DNA from: JAJPXC01 sp964517875
GTDB lineage: Bacteria > Bacteroidota > Bacteroidia > Bacteroidales > Muribaculaceae
NCBI GenBank assembly: GCA_964517875.1
Contig: CAZFEU010000013.1
Coordinates: 1-48,525, forward strand
Direction: 5' to 3'
Length of the DNA: 48,525 nucleotides
Under the pieces are notes generated by a model that had not been told where the DNA came from, searched no databases, and worked only from the letters and a program-made list of their open reading frames with translations. A program made the position numbers and the translations under genes. How positions within the stretch are numbered: the first letter of the stretch is position 1; every line of letters begins with the position of its first letter. Shown here piece after piece: positions 7,562 to 15,154 of this stretch.

Positions 7562-8403
7562 TATTCTATCTCGTCACCTACCTCAGAACCTTCATCGATA
7601 GGCGCTTCTTGTGGTTTCTGGAAGCGCTTGAGCACATGTATCGACACTTCGTAGAGCGCATATATTGGAATAGTGACAAGCACCAATGTGAACAGATCGG
7701 GTGGCGTGATGATGGCCGCCACAATCATGATGACAACAAATGCGTACGCTCGGTACTTCTTCAACATCTCGGCATCAATAAAGCCCATTCTTCCCAACAC
7801 ATATGCGAACACAGGAAGCTGAAACACAACTCCCATCATGAATGTAAGGGTGGTGAACGTTGAAATATATGAGTCGAGAGTGATGGTGTTGACAATCTCC
7901 TCATCAACCTGATACGTTGCCAAGAATTGGAATGAGATAGGAAAGAGCACAAAGTAGCTCATCAAAAGGCCGAATATGAAAAGTGCGTAAATTATTGCTG
8001 CCACAAGATAGGAATACTTCTTTTCACTTTCATATAAAGCGGGGGAAATAAACCGAAACAACTCATAAAGAATGTATGGTGAGGCAAGCAGCACTGCCAA
8101 TAAGCACGACACCGTAATATGGGTCATAAACTGAGCCGATAGCTCCGTACTGATTAAGGGGACGTTATAATCATCAAAGTGAAAGCTAAATCCGCACCAA
8201 TTTATTATATCCTCAATGAGTCTGAACGTGATAAAATCTGACCTGTGAGGAGCCAGGAGAATTGTAAAGGTCTCGCTCTTAAAGCAGAATATAACGCAGC
8301 CGAGAGCAACTACAACTAAAATAATCCGGAAGAGCATCTTGCGTAGTACCTCAAGATGTCCTCCGAATGATAAAAGTCCGTTTTTTTCCGCTTGGTCACT
8401 CAC
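7561..8403 (-). CDS. tatC: Sec-independent protein translocase TatC
   Basis: The 280-residue product is TatC, the receptor of the twin-arginine translocon that recognises the RR signal and moves folded proteins over the inner membrane. The N-terminus has the conserved GGHLEVLRKMLFR segment before TM1, and six hydrophobic segments follow. Family motifs such as FxSPALYESEKKYSY and FGLLMSYFVLFPISFQF are visible. It overlaps tatA by 8 bases, at the end of a six-gene operon that begins with a twin-arginine, CXXX-repeat peptide. The context suggests that peptide is a major or dedicated substrate, although TatC may serve other proteins. Normal length, intact. Confidence 0.95.
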   Translation of the reverse strand: MSDQAEKNGLLSFGGHLEVLRKMLFRIILVVVALGCVIFCFKSETFTILLAPHRSDFITFRLIEDIINWCGFSFHFDDYNVPLISTELSAQFMTHITVSCLLAVLLASPYILYELFRFISPALYESEKKYSYLVAAIIYALFIFGLLMSYFVLFPISFQFLATYQVDEEIVNTITLDSYISTFTTLTFMMGVVFQLPVFAYVLGRMGFIDAEMLKKYRAYAFVVIMIVAAIITPPDLFTLVLVTIPIYALYEVSIHVLKRFQKPQEAPIDEGSEVGDEIE

Positions 8404-8641
8404 CTTTATGCTCAGCTTGTTCGGGGCGGCTGTTCATAGCCTCATCAGCACGTCTTTGCACCTCCTCCTCCACCCTGCGATTCATTTCTTCGTCGGTAGG
8501 CTCGTTCATGCCCTCCTTGAAGCTTTTAACGCCCTTGCCCATCCCTTTCATAAGCTCGGGCAACTTCTTACCTCCGAATATTAGAAGTATCACCGCACAA
8601 ATGAGGATAATCTCAGTTGCGCCAATCATGCAGGGTATCAT
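8396..8641 (-). CDS. tatA: Twin-arginine translocase subunit TatA/TatE
   Basis: The 81-residue product has the TatA layout: one N-terminal membrane helix (IGATEIILICAVILLIFGG), the FGxKKLPEL hinge, an amphipathic helix (LMKGMGKGVKSFKEGM) and a charged tail. TatA oligomers form the translocation site together with TatC. I chose the ATG at 8641 because it overlaps the stop of the preceding gene as ATGA; an upstream ATG (8668) would add nine residues and overlap that gene further. Its 3' end overlaps tatC. No separate tatB is present, as is common in Bacteroidetes. Confidence 0.93.
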   Translation of the reverse strand: MIPCMIGATEIILICAVILLIFGGKKLPELMKGMGKGVKSFKEGMNEPTDEEMNRRVEEEVQRRADEAMNSRPEQAEHKGE

Positions 8642-8913
8642 TCCGGTGTCACTAAATAGATTGTACAATCGTTGAAATCAATCTCCCAATTGCCGTTATC
8701 AGCGGATTCCCAATGATATTTATTGATCATTGCATCCCACCAGCTCTGGAATTTAAAAGCTGTATCTGACAAGTCAGTCAGAAGGCGCTCATACAACTCA
8801 CTATTATCGGCTGTTAATATTTTTGCAAGTTCATTGAGTCCGTTTCTTCTTTCGAAGAGTGATTGAATTTCATCTCTTTCCTGCTCCGTAACCGAGCCTA
8901 CTTCTTTTCTCAT
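8638..8913 (-). CDS. CXXX repeat peptide modification system small protein
   Basis: The 91-residue product has an acidic, helical N-terminal half (TEQERDEIQSLFERRNGLNEL) and an aromatic C-terminal half (FQSWWDAMINKYHWE, then WEIDFNDCTIYL). It resembles the small helper proteins annotated in CXXX-repeat peptide cassettes; this assignment relies mainly on the position. It overlaps the SPASM maturase upstream (ATGA) and tatA downstream (ATGA), so it is translationally coupled on both sides. No catalytic motif is seen. It could be a scaffold or peptide-recognition factor comparable in role to RRE proteins, which is speculation. Confidence 0.7.
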   Translation of the reverse strand: MRKEVGSVTEQERDEIQSLFERRNGLNELAKILTADNSELYERLLTDLSDTAFKFQSWWDAMINKYHWESADNGNWEIDFNDCTIYLVTPE

Positions 8914-9872
8914 ATCTCACCTTTTGTTAATAATTTTTCAAATGGGTCTAAATAATTAATCTCAGTAATGTCTACCTCCGGTAGGAAAGCTCCGATTTCA
9001 CGTATCTTCGATAGCAATTTCCTTGAAGCGTTGCGCTCTATATGCGCCATGACACATTGCTCACGACTCGGCGTATTGACTTCGAGAGTACGTTTGCGAT
9101 TCAACCATATGCACCGTTTACATTGATATGCATCACAAATGCGGCATATCGGGGCAAAGTCAAGCCTATAGAGCCGTTGATTTGGAAGAGATATTACTGA
9201 TTCAATATTCCCCACCGCCCCATCACCGTCAAGATAGAAAGCCGGACAAATATACAACTTACCGTCAGGCGCAAGAGTTATGCTCTCATCGCCAGCACCA
9301 CAATTGTTCATCTTGTCGAGCATCATGCGGTCGGTCAACAGATTAATCTGAACAGGATGACCTTTTTTATATTCACCCACCACAGCATCGCCAATATCGT
9401 CGAGCGCAGTCGAATAATCTGAAATCATTTCATCAGCAAACTTCTCGATATCAGTAAAAACCACATTCAGTCGGTCTACTTTAGGAAGAATCGATTTAAT
9501 CCCTTCGACATTGTCGACAAACGAAGCAATATCCGAGCGCAGTACGTAGGCCGGGCCACTTTTTAAGGGGAAAATGCTCAGATCGCCGAGAGAGTCAAAA
9601 ACCACTACATCGGCATTATTTCTCAGCTCTTCATCGGCGCACCTTGGCGACAATATGTCAGCATGGTCAACAGAGTCAATCATCGTTTTATACTCCCTCG
9701 GCAATTCATAATCGGGGTATACGAACTGAACGTTCAGATTCTCCTTCATCGACCACAGTATCGCCTCTCGTAGTATTTCTAATGGTATCAGCTTGTTTTT
9801 TGTTTTGTTATTTTCATAATGGCAAAACGATGTAGCAGTATCATCGAGCTGCACTATCAGGTATTTCAGCAT
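8910..9872 (-). CDS. CXXX repeat peptide maturase, SPASM-type without radical SAM core motif
   Basis: The 320-residue product resembles the family called CXXX repeat peptide maturase. Its C-terminal third has a complete-looking SPASM cysteine set: C191, C209, C243, C246, C251, C254 and C273, including the GKLYICPAF turn, enough for auxiliary 4Fe-4S clusters. The N-terminal 190 residues show no CX3CX2C motif, so it cannot bind the SAM-cleaving cluster in the standard way. It may act as partner or substrate-binding subunit of the upstream radical SAM enzyme, whose gene it overlaps by 7 bases. It also overlaps the next gene as ATGA. The N-terminal fold is not identified from sequence alone; it may be a degenerate radical SAM barrel. 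Confidence 0.8.
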   Translation of the reverse strand: MLKYLIVQLDDTATSFCHYENNKTKNKLIPLEILREAILWSMKENLNVQFVYPDYELPREYKTMIDSVDHADILSPRCADEELRNNADVVVFDSLGDLSIFPLKSGPAYVLRSDIASFVDNVEGIKSILPKVDRLNVVFTDIEKFADEMISDYSTALDDIGDAVVGEYKKGHPVQINLLTDRMMLDKMNNCGAGDESITLAPDGKLYICPAFYLDGDGAVGNIESVISLPNQRLYRLDFAPICRICDAYQCKRCIWLNRKRTLEVNTPSREQCVMAHIERNASRKLLSKIREIGAFLPEVDITEINYLDPFEKLLTKGEI

Positions 9873-11110
9873 GGGTCGGCGTTTTTAGAGGATTTTTGTA
9901 TCAATCGTTCGTATTCATCTTGCTTTGCTTCTGCTTCGAGTTTGCGGTAGAGTCTATTCCAATAGTAGTTATTGGCACGGACTCGGGCTTTGTGCATCTT
10001 GCATATAGCGGTTGATCGCTGATATATGGTGTCGGTATCAGCGGCGTCATAGTTCTCACCCTGACACCAAGCGCATCCGCTTGCCACCTCACATTCAATA
10101 CATTCTTGTGGGCTTTGTGTAGTTCGGTCAAGCGTCAGGAACGGACGCAATTTGTTCTTGTCGATACCATCTATGACGTTACCTATAATGATAGGTTGCT
10201 TTTCGCGGAGAGAATACCCTGCGAACCGCGTACACGGATAGAAATTTCCGGCTGCGTCTATCGAAAGCATCTTACCCGCGCCACACCAATTATTGTTATC
10301 GGCCGGATCGATTGGCTTACCTATATCGCTTTTAAAGAAGGAACAGTAATTATTTTCATAGAGCCTGTTGTCAATTATTTCATCAGCAAGCTTCATTAAC
10401 TGCTCTTCAAATTTCTTGTCATCTCCTTCATGCCATACATCTTCAAACACTACGTTTATATTTACCGACGTGATTCCTAACGAAAACAGATGCAACACAC
10501 TTTCCTTTATATATGGGATATCGGCACTGCTGATAGTAACCTTAGTGCTGGAATTTGGGAATTGACTGATCCACAATGGTATATTTTTGACTACGTCATT
10601 ATACGAACCTTTCTCCGGCCCTTCCCCCTTCCATATTCTGTTCATGTCATGCTTCTTACGCGTTCCATCAATCGTAACTCCGATTGATACATGTGCTCCA
10701 TTTTTACGTATAAACTGTTGCACTTTGTCGCTATCGTAGTTTATGCCATTTGTGGAAAACGAAAAACGATAGGAGTCAAACCAAGGGTGATTAAGCCTGT
10801 ATGTCTCCATCTTGATATAGTCACATATACGGTCAATCAAATCGATTTCGAGAAACGGCTCGCCTCCAATAAAATCCCACACTACGGCTGGTTCCTTAAA
10901 CAACGTTCTGTCTGACAGAATATAATCGATAGCTTTCTTGGCAATTTCAAATGGCATTCGCTCTTTCTCGTTTTTTCCCACGAGATAGCAGTATTTACAT
11001 GCCAATTGACAATCCTTTGTGACGATGAATGTAATATTTTTAGCGGCACCGCCTTTCCATTGACCTATATCTTCTCTTGGGAAAATGATTTTCTCGGTCT
11101 GTTGCATCAT
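9866..11110 (-). CDS. Radical SAM/SPASM peptide maturase, CXXX-repeat target family
   Basis: The 414-residue product is a radical SAM enzyme with a SPASM domain. The SAM-cleaving 4Fe-4S motif CX3CX2C is C34, C38, C41 (DCQLACKYCYL), followed by the GGE SAM-binding motif at 82-84 (FIGGEPF). The SPASM cysteines are C276, C293, C337, C340, C346, C349 and C370. This architecture is that of RiPP maturases such as those forming thioether or C-C links, and the sequence resembles the class paired with CXXX-repeat peptides. It should modify the peptide encoded 57 bases upstream. I chose the ATG at 11110 (MMQQTEKIIFP) over 11152, which would start inside the intergenic hairpin. It overlaps the SPASM partner by 7 bases. 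The exact bond formed is unknown. Confidence 0.93.
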   Translation of the reverse strand: MMQQTEKIIFPREDIGQWKGGAAKNITFIVTKDCQLACKYCYLVGKNEKERMPFEIAKKAIDYILSDRTLFKEPAVVWDFIGGEPFLEIDLIDRICDYIKMETYRLNHPWFDSYRFSFSTNGINYDSDKVQQFIRKNGAHVSIGVTIDGTRKKHDMNRIWKGEGPEKGSYNDVVKNIPLWISQFPNSSTKVTISSADIPYIKESVLHLFSLGITSVNINVVFEDVWHEGDDKKFEEQLMKLADEIIDNRLYENNYCSFFKSDIGKPIDPADNNNWCGAGKMLSIDAAGNFYPCTRFAGYSLREKQPIIIGNVIDGIDKNKLRPFLTLDRTTQSPQECIECEVASGCAWCQGENYDAADTDTIYQRSTAICKMHKARVRANNYYWNRLYRKLEAEAKQDEYERLIQKSSKNADPC

Positions 11111-11130
11111 ATTGTAGCATTTAAAATACC

Positions 11131-11155
11131 CGGATGCCCCATATAGAAGCATCCG
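11131..11155 (-). other. Hairpin between precursor peptide and maturase genes
   Basis: CGGATGC at 11131-11137 pairs with GCATCCG at 11149-11155 around an 11-base loop, in the 57-base gap after the precursor stop codon. On the minus strand it is followed by TATTTTAAA. Such hairpins in RiPP operons often act as partial terminators or 3' stabilisers that give more precursor than enzyme; that role is inferred. Confidence 0.55.
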
Positions 11156-11167
11156 AGTGAAAATTGG

Positions 11168-11497
11168 TTAACGACTACTTGAAGAGCACGATCCGGAGCA
11201 AGTGCGATAACATGTTCCTGTGCAGGTAGTCTGACATGTGTTGTGGCATGAATGATAGCAGTTGGCTGCGTGGCATGATGTCTGACATCCGGCACACACG
11301 CGCGAACAGGCTGCGGTACATCCATCACTACACGCCCCGCTACAGCCATAGTTGCACCCCATAGGCTGCTCGGATGCTCTCGCAATGATGGGCATGTTGG
11401 CCAATGCAATTGCGCCGAGGATTGGCAGAGCTGACTTTGCCGCTTTTTTGAAGAACTGACGTCGCGACTGGAGTTCTTCATTTTTGTTTTGTTTCAT
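11168..11497 (-). CDS. CXXX-repeat RiPP precursor with twin-arginine signal
   Basis: The 109-residue product has a canonical Tat signal: SRRQFFKK at residues 11-18, a hydrophobic stretch (about 22-38) and an ARA cleavage site with cut after residue 41. The rest is a Cys-rich domain with 15 cysteines at 48, 52, 56, 60, 64, 68, 71, 75, 80, 84, 88, 92, 96, 100 and 104. The spacing is CXXX except for a minus-one step at 68-71 and a plus-one step at 75-80. Small and polar residues (G, S, T, A, N, H) fill the repeats. It begins an operon with two SPASM proteins and tatAC, so it is probably modified in the cytoplasm and exported folded by Tat. The ATG at 11497 is chosen because upstream in-frame starts lie in the leader. 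The final biological activity is unknown. Confidence 0.9.
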   Translation of the reverse strand: MKQNKNEELQSRRQFFKKAAKSALPILGAIALANMPIIARASEQPMGCNYGCSGACSDGCTAACSRVCAGCQTSCHAANCYHSCHNTCQTTCTGTCYRTCSGSCSSSSR

Positions 11498-11545
11498 GAT
11501 AGTACCATCATGTCCTATAGGCTTCCCGAAGTCGGACTGATTGGT

Positions 11546-11648
11546 TAAAAAGAAAAAAGCGTGAAAGCCTGTATCCGTTGCTCCCTCCGCTTTCCAAGGC
11601 TCTCGCATTGCCTATCCCAGTAGAAGAGCAACGCCGAAGCCTCACGCT
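11546..11648 (-). ncRNA. Structured RNA element with U-run upstream of the CXXX operon
   Basis: On the minus strand, AGCGTGA (11648-11642) pairs with TCACGCT (11564-11558), and inside it CGTTGCTC (11633-11626) pairs with GAGCAACG (11583-11576), an 8-bp perfect helix. Further small stems are possible in the enclosed 42 bases. The outer helix is followed at once by TTTTTTCTTTTT (11557-11546). This looks like a leader with a built-in terminator, or a small RNA gene of about 100 bases. The U-run lies 48 bases before the precursor ATG. It matches no riboswitch consensus I know; the GGGAGCAACGG part recalls SRP RNA, but the SRP tetraloop core is not there. Confidence 0.5.
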
Positions 11649-11867
11649 GTATGATATATACAACCATCGTTGCTTCATCGCTGAAACAACCTTATGTGGC
11701 GTGATAAATCATACCCGGAAGACATCTACCGTCGCTACATACTTGACTGGGAATAGAATTTGCGAGATTCTGGAAAGCCAAGAAATGCGCTTGATAAACG
11801 CTTTTAATAATATGTCTGCATCCCTCCCACGAGCCCATATCGGACTTCGGTGAGCGATATGCAGTTG

Positions 11868-11899
11868 CAAATATAATAATATTTTAAGATTACGACAAT
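11868..11899 (-). promoter_or_regulatory. Promoter candidate for the leader and CXXX-tat operon
   Basis: The minus strand has TATATTTG (11875-11868), an exact TAnnTTTG -7 box, with ATTG (11899-11896) 20 bases upstream in the place of the -33 TTTG. The predicted start at about 11860 would give a leader of roughly 360 bases before the precursor gene, containing the structured element at 11546-11648. Confidence 0.5.
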
Positions 11900-11957
11900 A
11901 TTCCTTTAATAATTTGCACGCAACCGTCTCAAAAAATGTATAATTTCTACGCAAATA

Positions 11958-12068
11958 GCCTGCAGGGCTATTCGGTTTGTCGCTACACACCTTTCCCCAC
12001 ACTCGGTCGCGGCAGCGGCCGCAACCGTCGTGTGGGGTTAGATACGACATCGCCGCTCCGCGGCTGCA
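11958..12068 (-). repeat. Dispersed GC-rich repeat, copy A
   Basis: On the minus strand this reads GCAGCCGCGGAGCGGCG, then a stretch holding AACCCCACACGACGG and CGAGTGTGGGG, and ends near a GCCCTGCAGGC palindrome. CCCACAC (about 11997-12003) and GTGTGGG (about 12030-12036) pair to form a hairpin. The same modules recur at 47764-47840 (plus) and 47961-48016 (minus). It lies between eptA and the CXXX operon. No coding potential is seen. Confidence 0.75.
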
Positions 12069-12158
12069 CAACGCCAACGAATTTATGCCGAAATCACGAG
12101 AATGAGGACTCACGAGCCGTGTGTCCCTACTTCGTCAACTCTAAAAACTTTTAAAACT

Positions 12159-13904
12159 CTAAAAGCGGATGCCGAGGGAGTCGAGGCGCTCGATGTCGAT
12201 GGGTTTGAGGCCTGACTGGCGCAGGTCTACACTCTCGTTACGGTCGGTAAGATATATGGGGGATGGTGATTTGTAGTCGGCAGATGCCACTGACAGCTGA
12301 GGGTCATATCCCTGTGCGTCGATGCCGGCAAGCTGCATGAGTGTGTGGAATACTGAGGCCGTGGAGCTTACATATTTACCTGAATTATCCTTAAGTGCCT
12401 GAGACATTTCGGGATATGCCGCAGCGTAGCGGGGCATCAACGCTACAAGCATTGGCACGTGCAGCTGTGTATAGGTGGGAGTTGGCGAAGCATGTAAGAA
12501 GCGGCCGCGATAGTCGTCATAGATATCCTCGCCATGGTCGGAGGCATAGAGTATGGCTCCCAACATGTCAGTAGAAAGCAGCTGATCGTTGATGTCGGCC
12601 AAGAAGTCGTCGACATATCGCACAGTATTGTCGTAGGCGTTGACGAGCTCAGGACGATTTTTCTCGCTCGCGTCAACACGGTTGTCGGGGCGGAAGTAGG
12701 AGAACTCGTCGGGATAACGGTCACGGTAGTTGAAGTGCGATCCATATGTGTGCAGCACTATCAGTTTTTTATTTTTATTGCCGTCGGCAAGCGCATTGGA
12801 GAGAAGCGGCAGCAGCTCCTCGTCGTAGTGCTCCTTGCCGTCGTCCTTGATGAACACGCTTGTATCGGCCTCCTCGCCGAAATGGTCGATATATGAGTGA
12901 TTGCGACGCTGATTGGAGAAGAAATAGGTATCAAACCCTGCTTCGTTGAAAGCCGTAATCAACCCTTTGCGAAGGTTAATATTGTCGCCAAAATCGTCGG
13001 CTGTAAGCGATGAAAGGAGCATGGGCACACTCTTATGAGTGGTGTTGCTCTGTGTCAAAGCTCGATTGAAGAATACCATGTCGGTGAGCTGCGACAATCT
13101 CGGATTGGTCTCGCGCTCGTATCCGGCAAGTTGCCAGTTGTCGGCGCGTGTAGTCTCGCCGATCACAAGGATATACACCTCGGGTATCGAGTCAGCGCGC
13201 AGGCTATGGGCATTGTACGTCCAGTCGGCCGATGTTTTGGTGTAATTGGCCATGTCGACCGAACGCTTCACGGCAATGCCAAGATTGGTGAGTCCATTGA
13301 CCGGGAATATATCATGCGTCACGCCAAACGAGGGGGTGATAATGTAAGACACCACCATCGCCACAAAGCCTATCACCGCAATCGATACAGACACCTTGCG
13401 GTAAGCATCCCTGACGAGCACATCAAGGCGCCATCGCTTCACCGCTGACACAATTGACAGCACTATCACCGGCAAATATATGACAACGACAGTAAAGATA
13501 GCCGTGAGCAGGTTGCCCAACAGTTCCTCCACCTCCTGCGGATTGGTAGTGACCACATTAAGGAACATATCAACCGCAATCAGCGACTCCCCATACAGAA
13601 ACAGGAGGACTATCTGGAAAGCGGCGAGAATCATCAGCGGTATAAACCACAGTGCGCTGATTCCGGTGCGCCGCGACAACGACATGAGCAATCCAAATAC
13701 GCCTAATGGCAGACACACATTGGCCAATCCACCCCAAAATCCCATGCTCTCCGTGACCGAAAGCATCGCATTGGGGATAATCAATGTAAGTGGCAATGCT
13801 ATAGCGAGAACCAGGCACCATAGAGGGCCGTAAGTCTTATGCGATCCGTAGCCGCTACGGCTAAATGAATAGCGGGATGCATTATTTCGTTTAAAAAGCT
13901 TCAT
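12159..13904 (-). CDS. Phosphoethanolamine transferase, sulfatase family
   Basis: The 581-residue product has about five N-terminal membrane helices (residues 30-210) and a periplasmic alkaline-phosphatase-like domain. VIGETTRADNW carries the nucleophilic Thr, HTYGSHFNYRDRYP and NAYDNTVRYVDDFL are family segments, and YASDHGEDIYDD carries the metal-binding Asp-His. This is the EptA/MCR type, which moves phosphoethanolamine from phosphatidylethanolamine to lipid A or another glycan. Whether lipid A is the substrate here is not shown. The start overlaps the end of the outer-membrane protein gene by 14 bases, so the two are cotranscribed. Length is normal. Confidence 0.9.
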   Translation of the reverse strand: MKLFKRNNASRYSFSRSGYGSHKTYGPLWCLVLAIALPLTLIIPNAMLSVTESMGFWGGLANVCLPLGVFGLLMSLSRRTGISALWFIPLMILAAFQIVLLFLYGESLIAVDMFLNVVTTNPQEVEELLGNLLTAIFTVVVIYLPVIVLSIVSAVKRWRLDVLVRDAYRKVSVSIAVIGFVAMVVSYIITPSFGVTHDIFPVNGLTNLGIAVKRSVDMANYTKTSADWTYNAHSLRADSIPEVYILVIGETTRADNWQLAGYERETNPRLSQLTDMVFFNRALTQSNTTHKSVPMLLSSLTADDFGDNINLRKGLITAFNEAGFDTYFFSNQRRNHSYIDHFGEEADTSVFIKDDGKEHYDEELLPLLSNALADGNKNKKLIVLHTYGSHFNYRDRYPDEFSYFRPDNRVDASEKNRPELVNAYDNTVRYVDDFLADINDQLLSTDMLGAILYASDHGEDIYDDYRGRFLHASPTPTYTQLHVPMLVALMPRYAAAYPEMSQALKDNSGKYVSSTASVFHTLMQLAGIDAQGYDPQLSVASADYKSPSPIYLTDRNESVDLRQSGLKPIDIERLDSLGIRF

Positions 13905-15054
13905 TTATACCAAAAAGAAAACCTTTGCAGTGTCGGCCAAAACCTACATCGACACGCACATTCATATTTTTCTTAAACTCCCAGCGATATCCCACGCCCA
14001 CATTGGGGAGCAGCTGGTCAAACTTTATAGCGCTAAATTTTGGAAAAACCGATGCCACACCACCCCACACTACTACACCCGAGCGATGGTAAACATGCTG
14101 CCGCAGCTCCAAGGTGAAGTCAATGTCGCATTTGTCGCGGTATCGCCCTTTATAGTATCCTCGCATCGAGTGGTTACCGCCGATTGTGGCCAGCATACCC
14201 CAGGGCACGTTGCCATAGTTGAGGTCGGCATGCATCTGGGCTGCAAGAGTACACCCTCTCCATAGTGGGTGGTAGTGGTTGGCAGTTAATTCTGTGCGGC
14301 TGAAGGCATAGTCATTGCCCATAAACCGAGGCAGAAATAGCTGGTCGAAGATAAGATAGTAGCCGGTATGAGGATTGGTGAGATTATCGCGCGAGTCATA
14401 CTGCGCCGACACACCCACACCGTAATTGAAAGTGCGCAGATCTTCTCCCTGCCAAAGGTATACGTTGTGGGGATTATGAGCCTTGACATAGAAGAATTGA
14501 GCCTTTGGGCCAACAAACCATCCTCTGCCAATATTTACGAGAAACTCGGTAATTAATTCCGATTCAAGCTGGTCGTACTTGCTCTCATTTTTGTCTACAA
14601 TGTTATTGTCAAACCCTATTCCCCAGAACTTGCCGGGAAAATATGTGAAACTCACGTCGTAATTGAGGCGATAACGGTCGCGAGGGAATATCTGATTGCC
14701 GCGGATACCCACGGTAGCGAATCCGATAGTCGACACATCGCTGTAGAGCGACACGTTGCTCAGAGGAGTAAGCGTGTCACCTGGAGCCGATGAATAGTTG
14801 CCTGCAGCCACCAGACCTATGCCCAACTTGGTTTCGGATGAATAGTGGGGACCACCTATAAAGCTCACATCGAAGCGTCCGTCGCCACGACCGTCGTTGG
14901 AATGAGCAAAATAGTTTACCACTCGGTCAACTATTCCCTTGTTTGCTGTAGAGTCAGGCACCATGCCGCTGGATTCAGCGGCGTGTACCATCGTCCCAAC
15001 CATGGTTGAGAGCAATATCAGGCATACAACAGTTGACTGGCGAATCGAAATCAT
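13891..15054 (-). CDS. BamA/TamA-like outer-membrane beta-barrel protein
   Basis: The 387-residue product has a signal peptide (MISIRQSTVVCLILLSTMVGTMVHA) and then only a beta-barrel region of the Omp85 surface-antigen type: alternating aromatic strands, GGNHSMRGYYKGRYRDK as the lid-loop motif equivalent, and a C-terminal strand ending FLFGINEAF. No POTRA domain is present, so it resembles the short barrel-only members common in Bacteroidetes, whose cargo is unknown. I chose the ATG at 15054 because it gives a clean signal peptide; the in-frame ATG at 15117 adds 21 residues that would lie upstream of the promoter box. It is first in a two-gene operon with the phosphoethanolamine transferase. 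Confidence 0.85.
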   Translation of the reverse strand: MISIRQSTVVCLILLSTMVGTMVHAAESSGMVPDSTANKGIVDRVVNYFAHSNDGRGDGRFDVSFIGGPHYSSETKLGIGLVAAGNYSSAPGDTLTPLSNVSLYSDVSTIGFATVGIRGNQIFPRDRYRLNYDVSFTYFPGKFWGIGFDNNIVDKNESKYDQLESELITEFLVNIGRGWFVGPKAQFFYVKAHNPHNVYLWQGEDLRTFNYGVGVSAQYDSRDNLTNPHTGYYLIFDQLFLPRFMGNDYAFSRTELTANHYHPLWRGCTLAAQMHADLNYGNVPWGMLATIGGNHSMRGYYKGRYRDKCDIDFTLELRQHVYHRSGVVVWGGVASVFPKFSAIKFDQLLPNVGVGYRWEFKKNMNVRVDVGFGRHCKGFLFGINEAF

Positions 15055-15058
15055 GATG

Positions 15059-15066
15059 CAAAGGTA
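15059..15066 (-). promoter_or_regulatory. -7 box almost touching the start of the barrel protein
   Basis: TACCTTTG on the minus strand fits TAnnTTTG and lies four bases before the ATG at 15054. The arrangement TACCTTTGCATCATG is very close to that before the NlpC gene (TATCTTTGCATCCAGTATG). It suggests a leaderless or near-leaderless transcript, or else a longer-range start elsewhere. Confidence 0.45.
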
Positions 15067-15154
15067 ACCAAAACCCGGGTTGAGGGATTTATGATTTTGG
15101 CTACAATATTGGCACAAATGGTTACTGACGTGACCAATAAGGCTAATTGTGGCG

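Noticed and set aside
11546..11648. The structured element as SRP (4.5S) RNA
   Set aside because: GGGAGCAACGG is reminiscent, but the GGAA tetraloop closed by CC/GG and the CAGG strand of domain IV are missing, and an 8-bp helix uses bases that SRP RNA leaves for the symmetric loop. Kept as an unidentified structured RNA.
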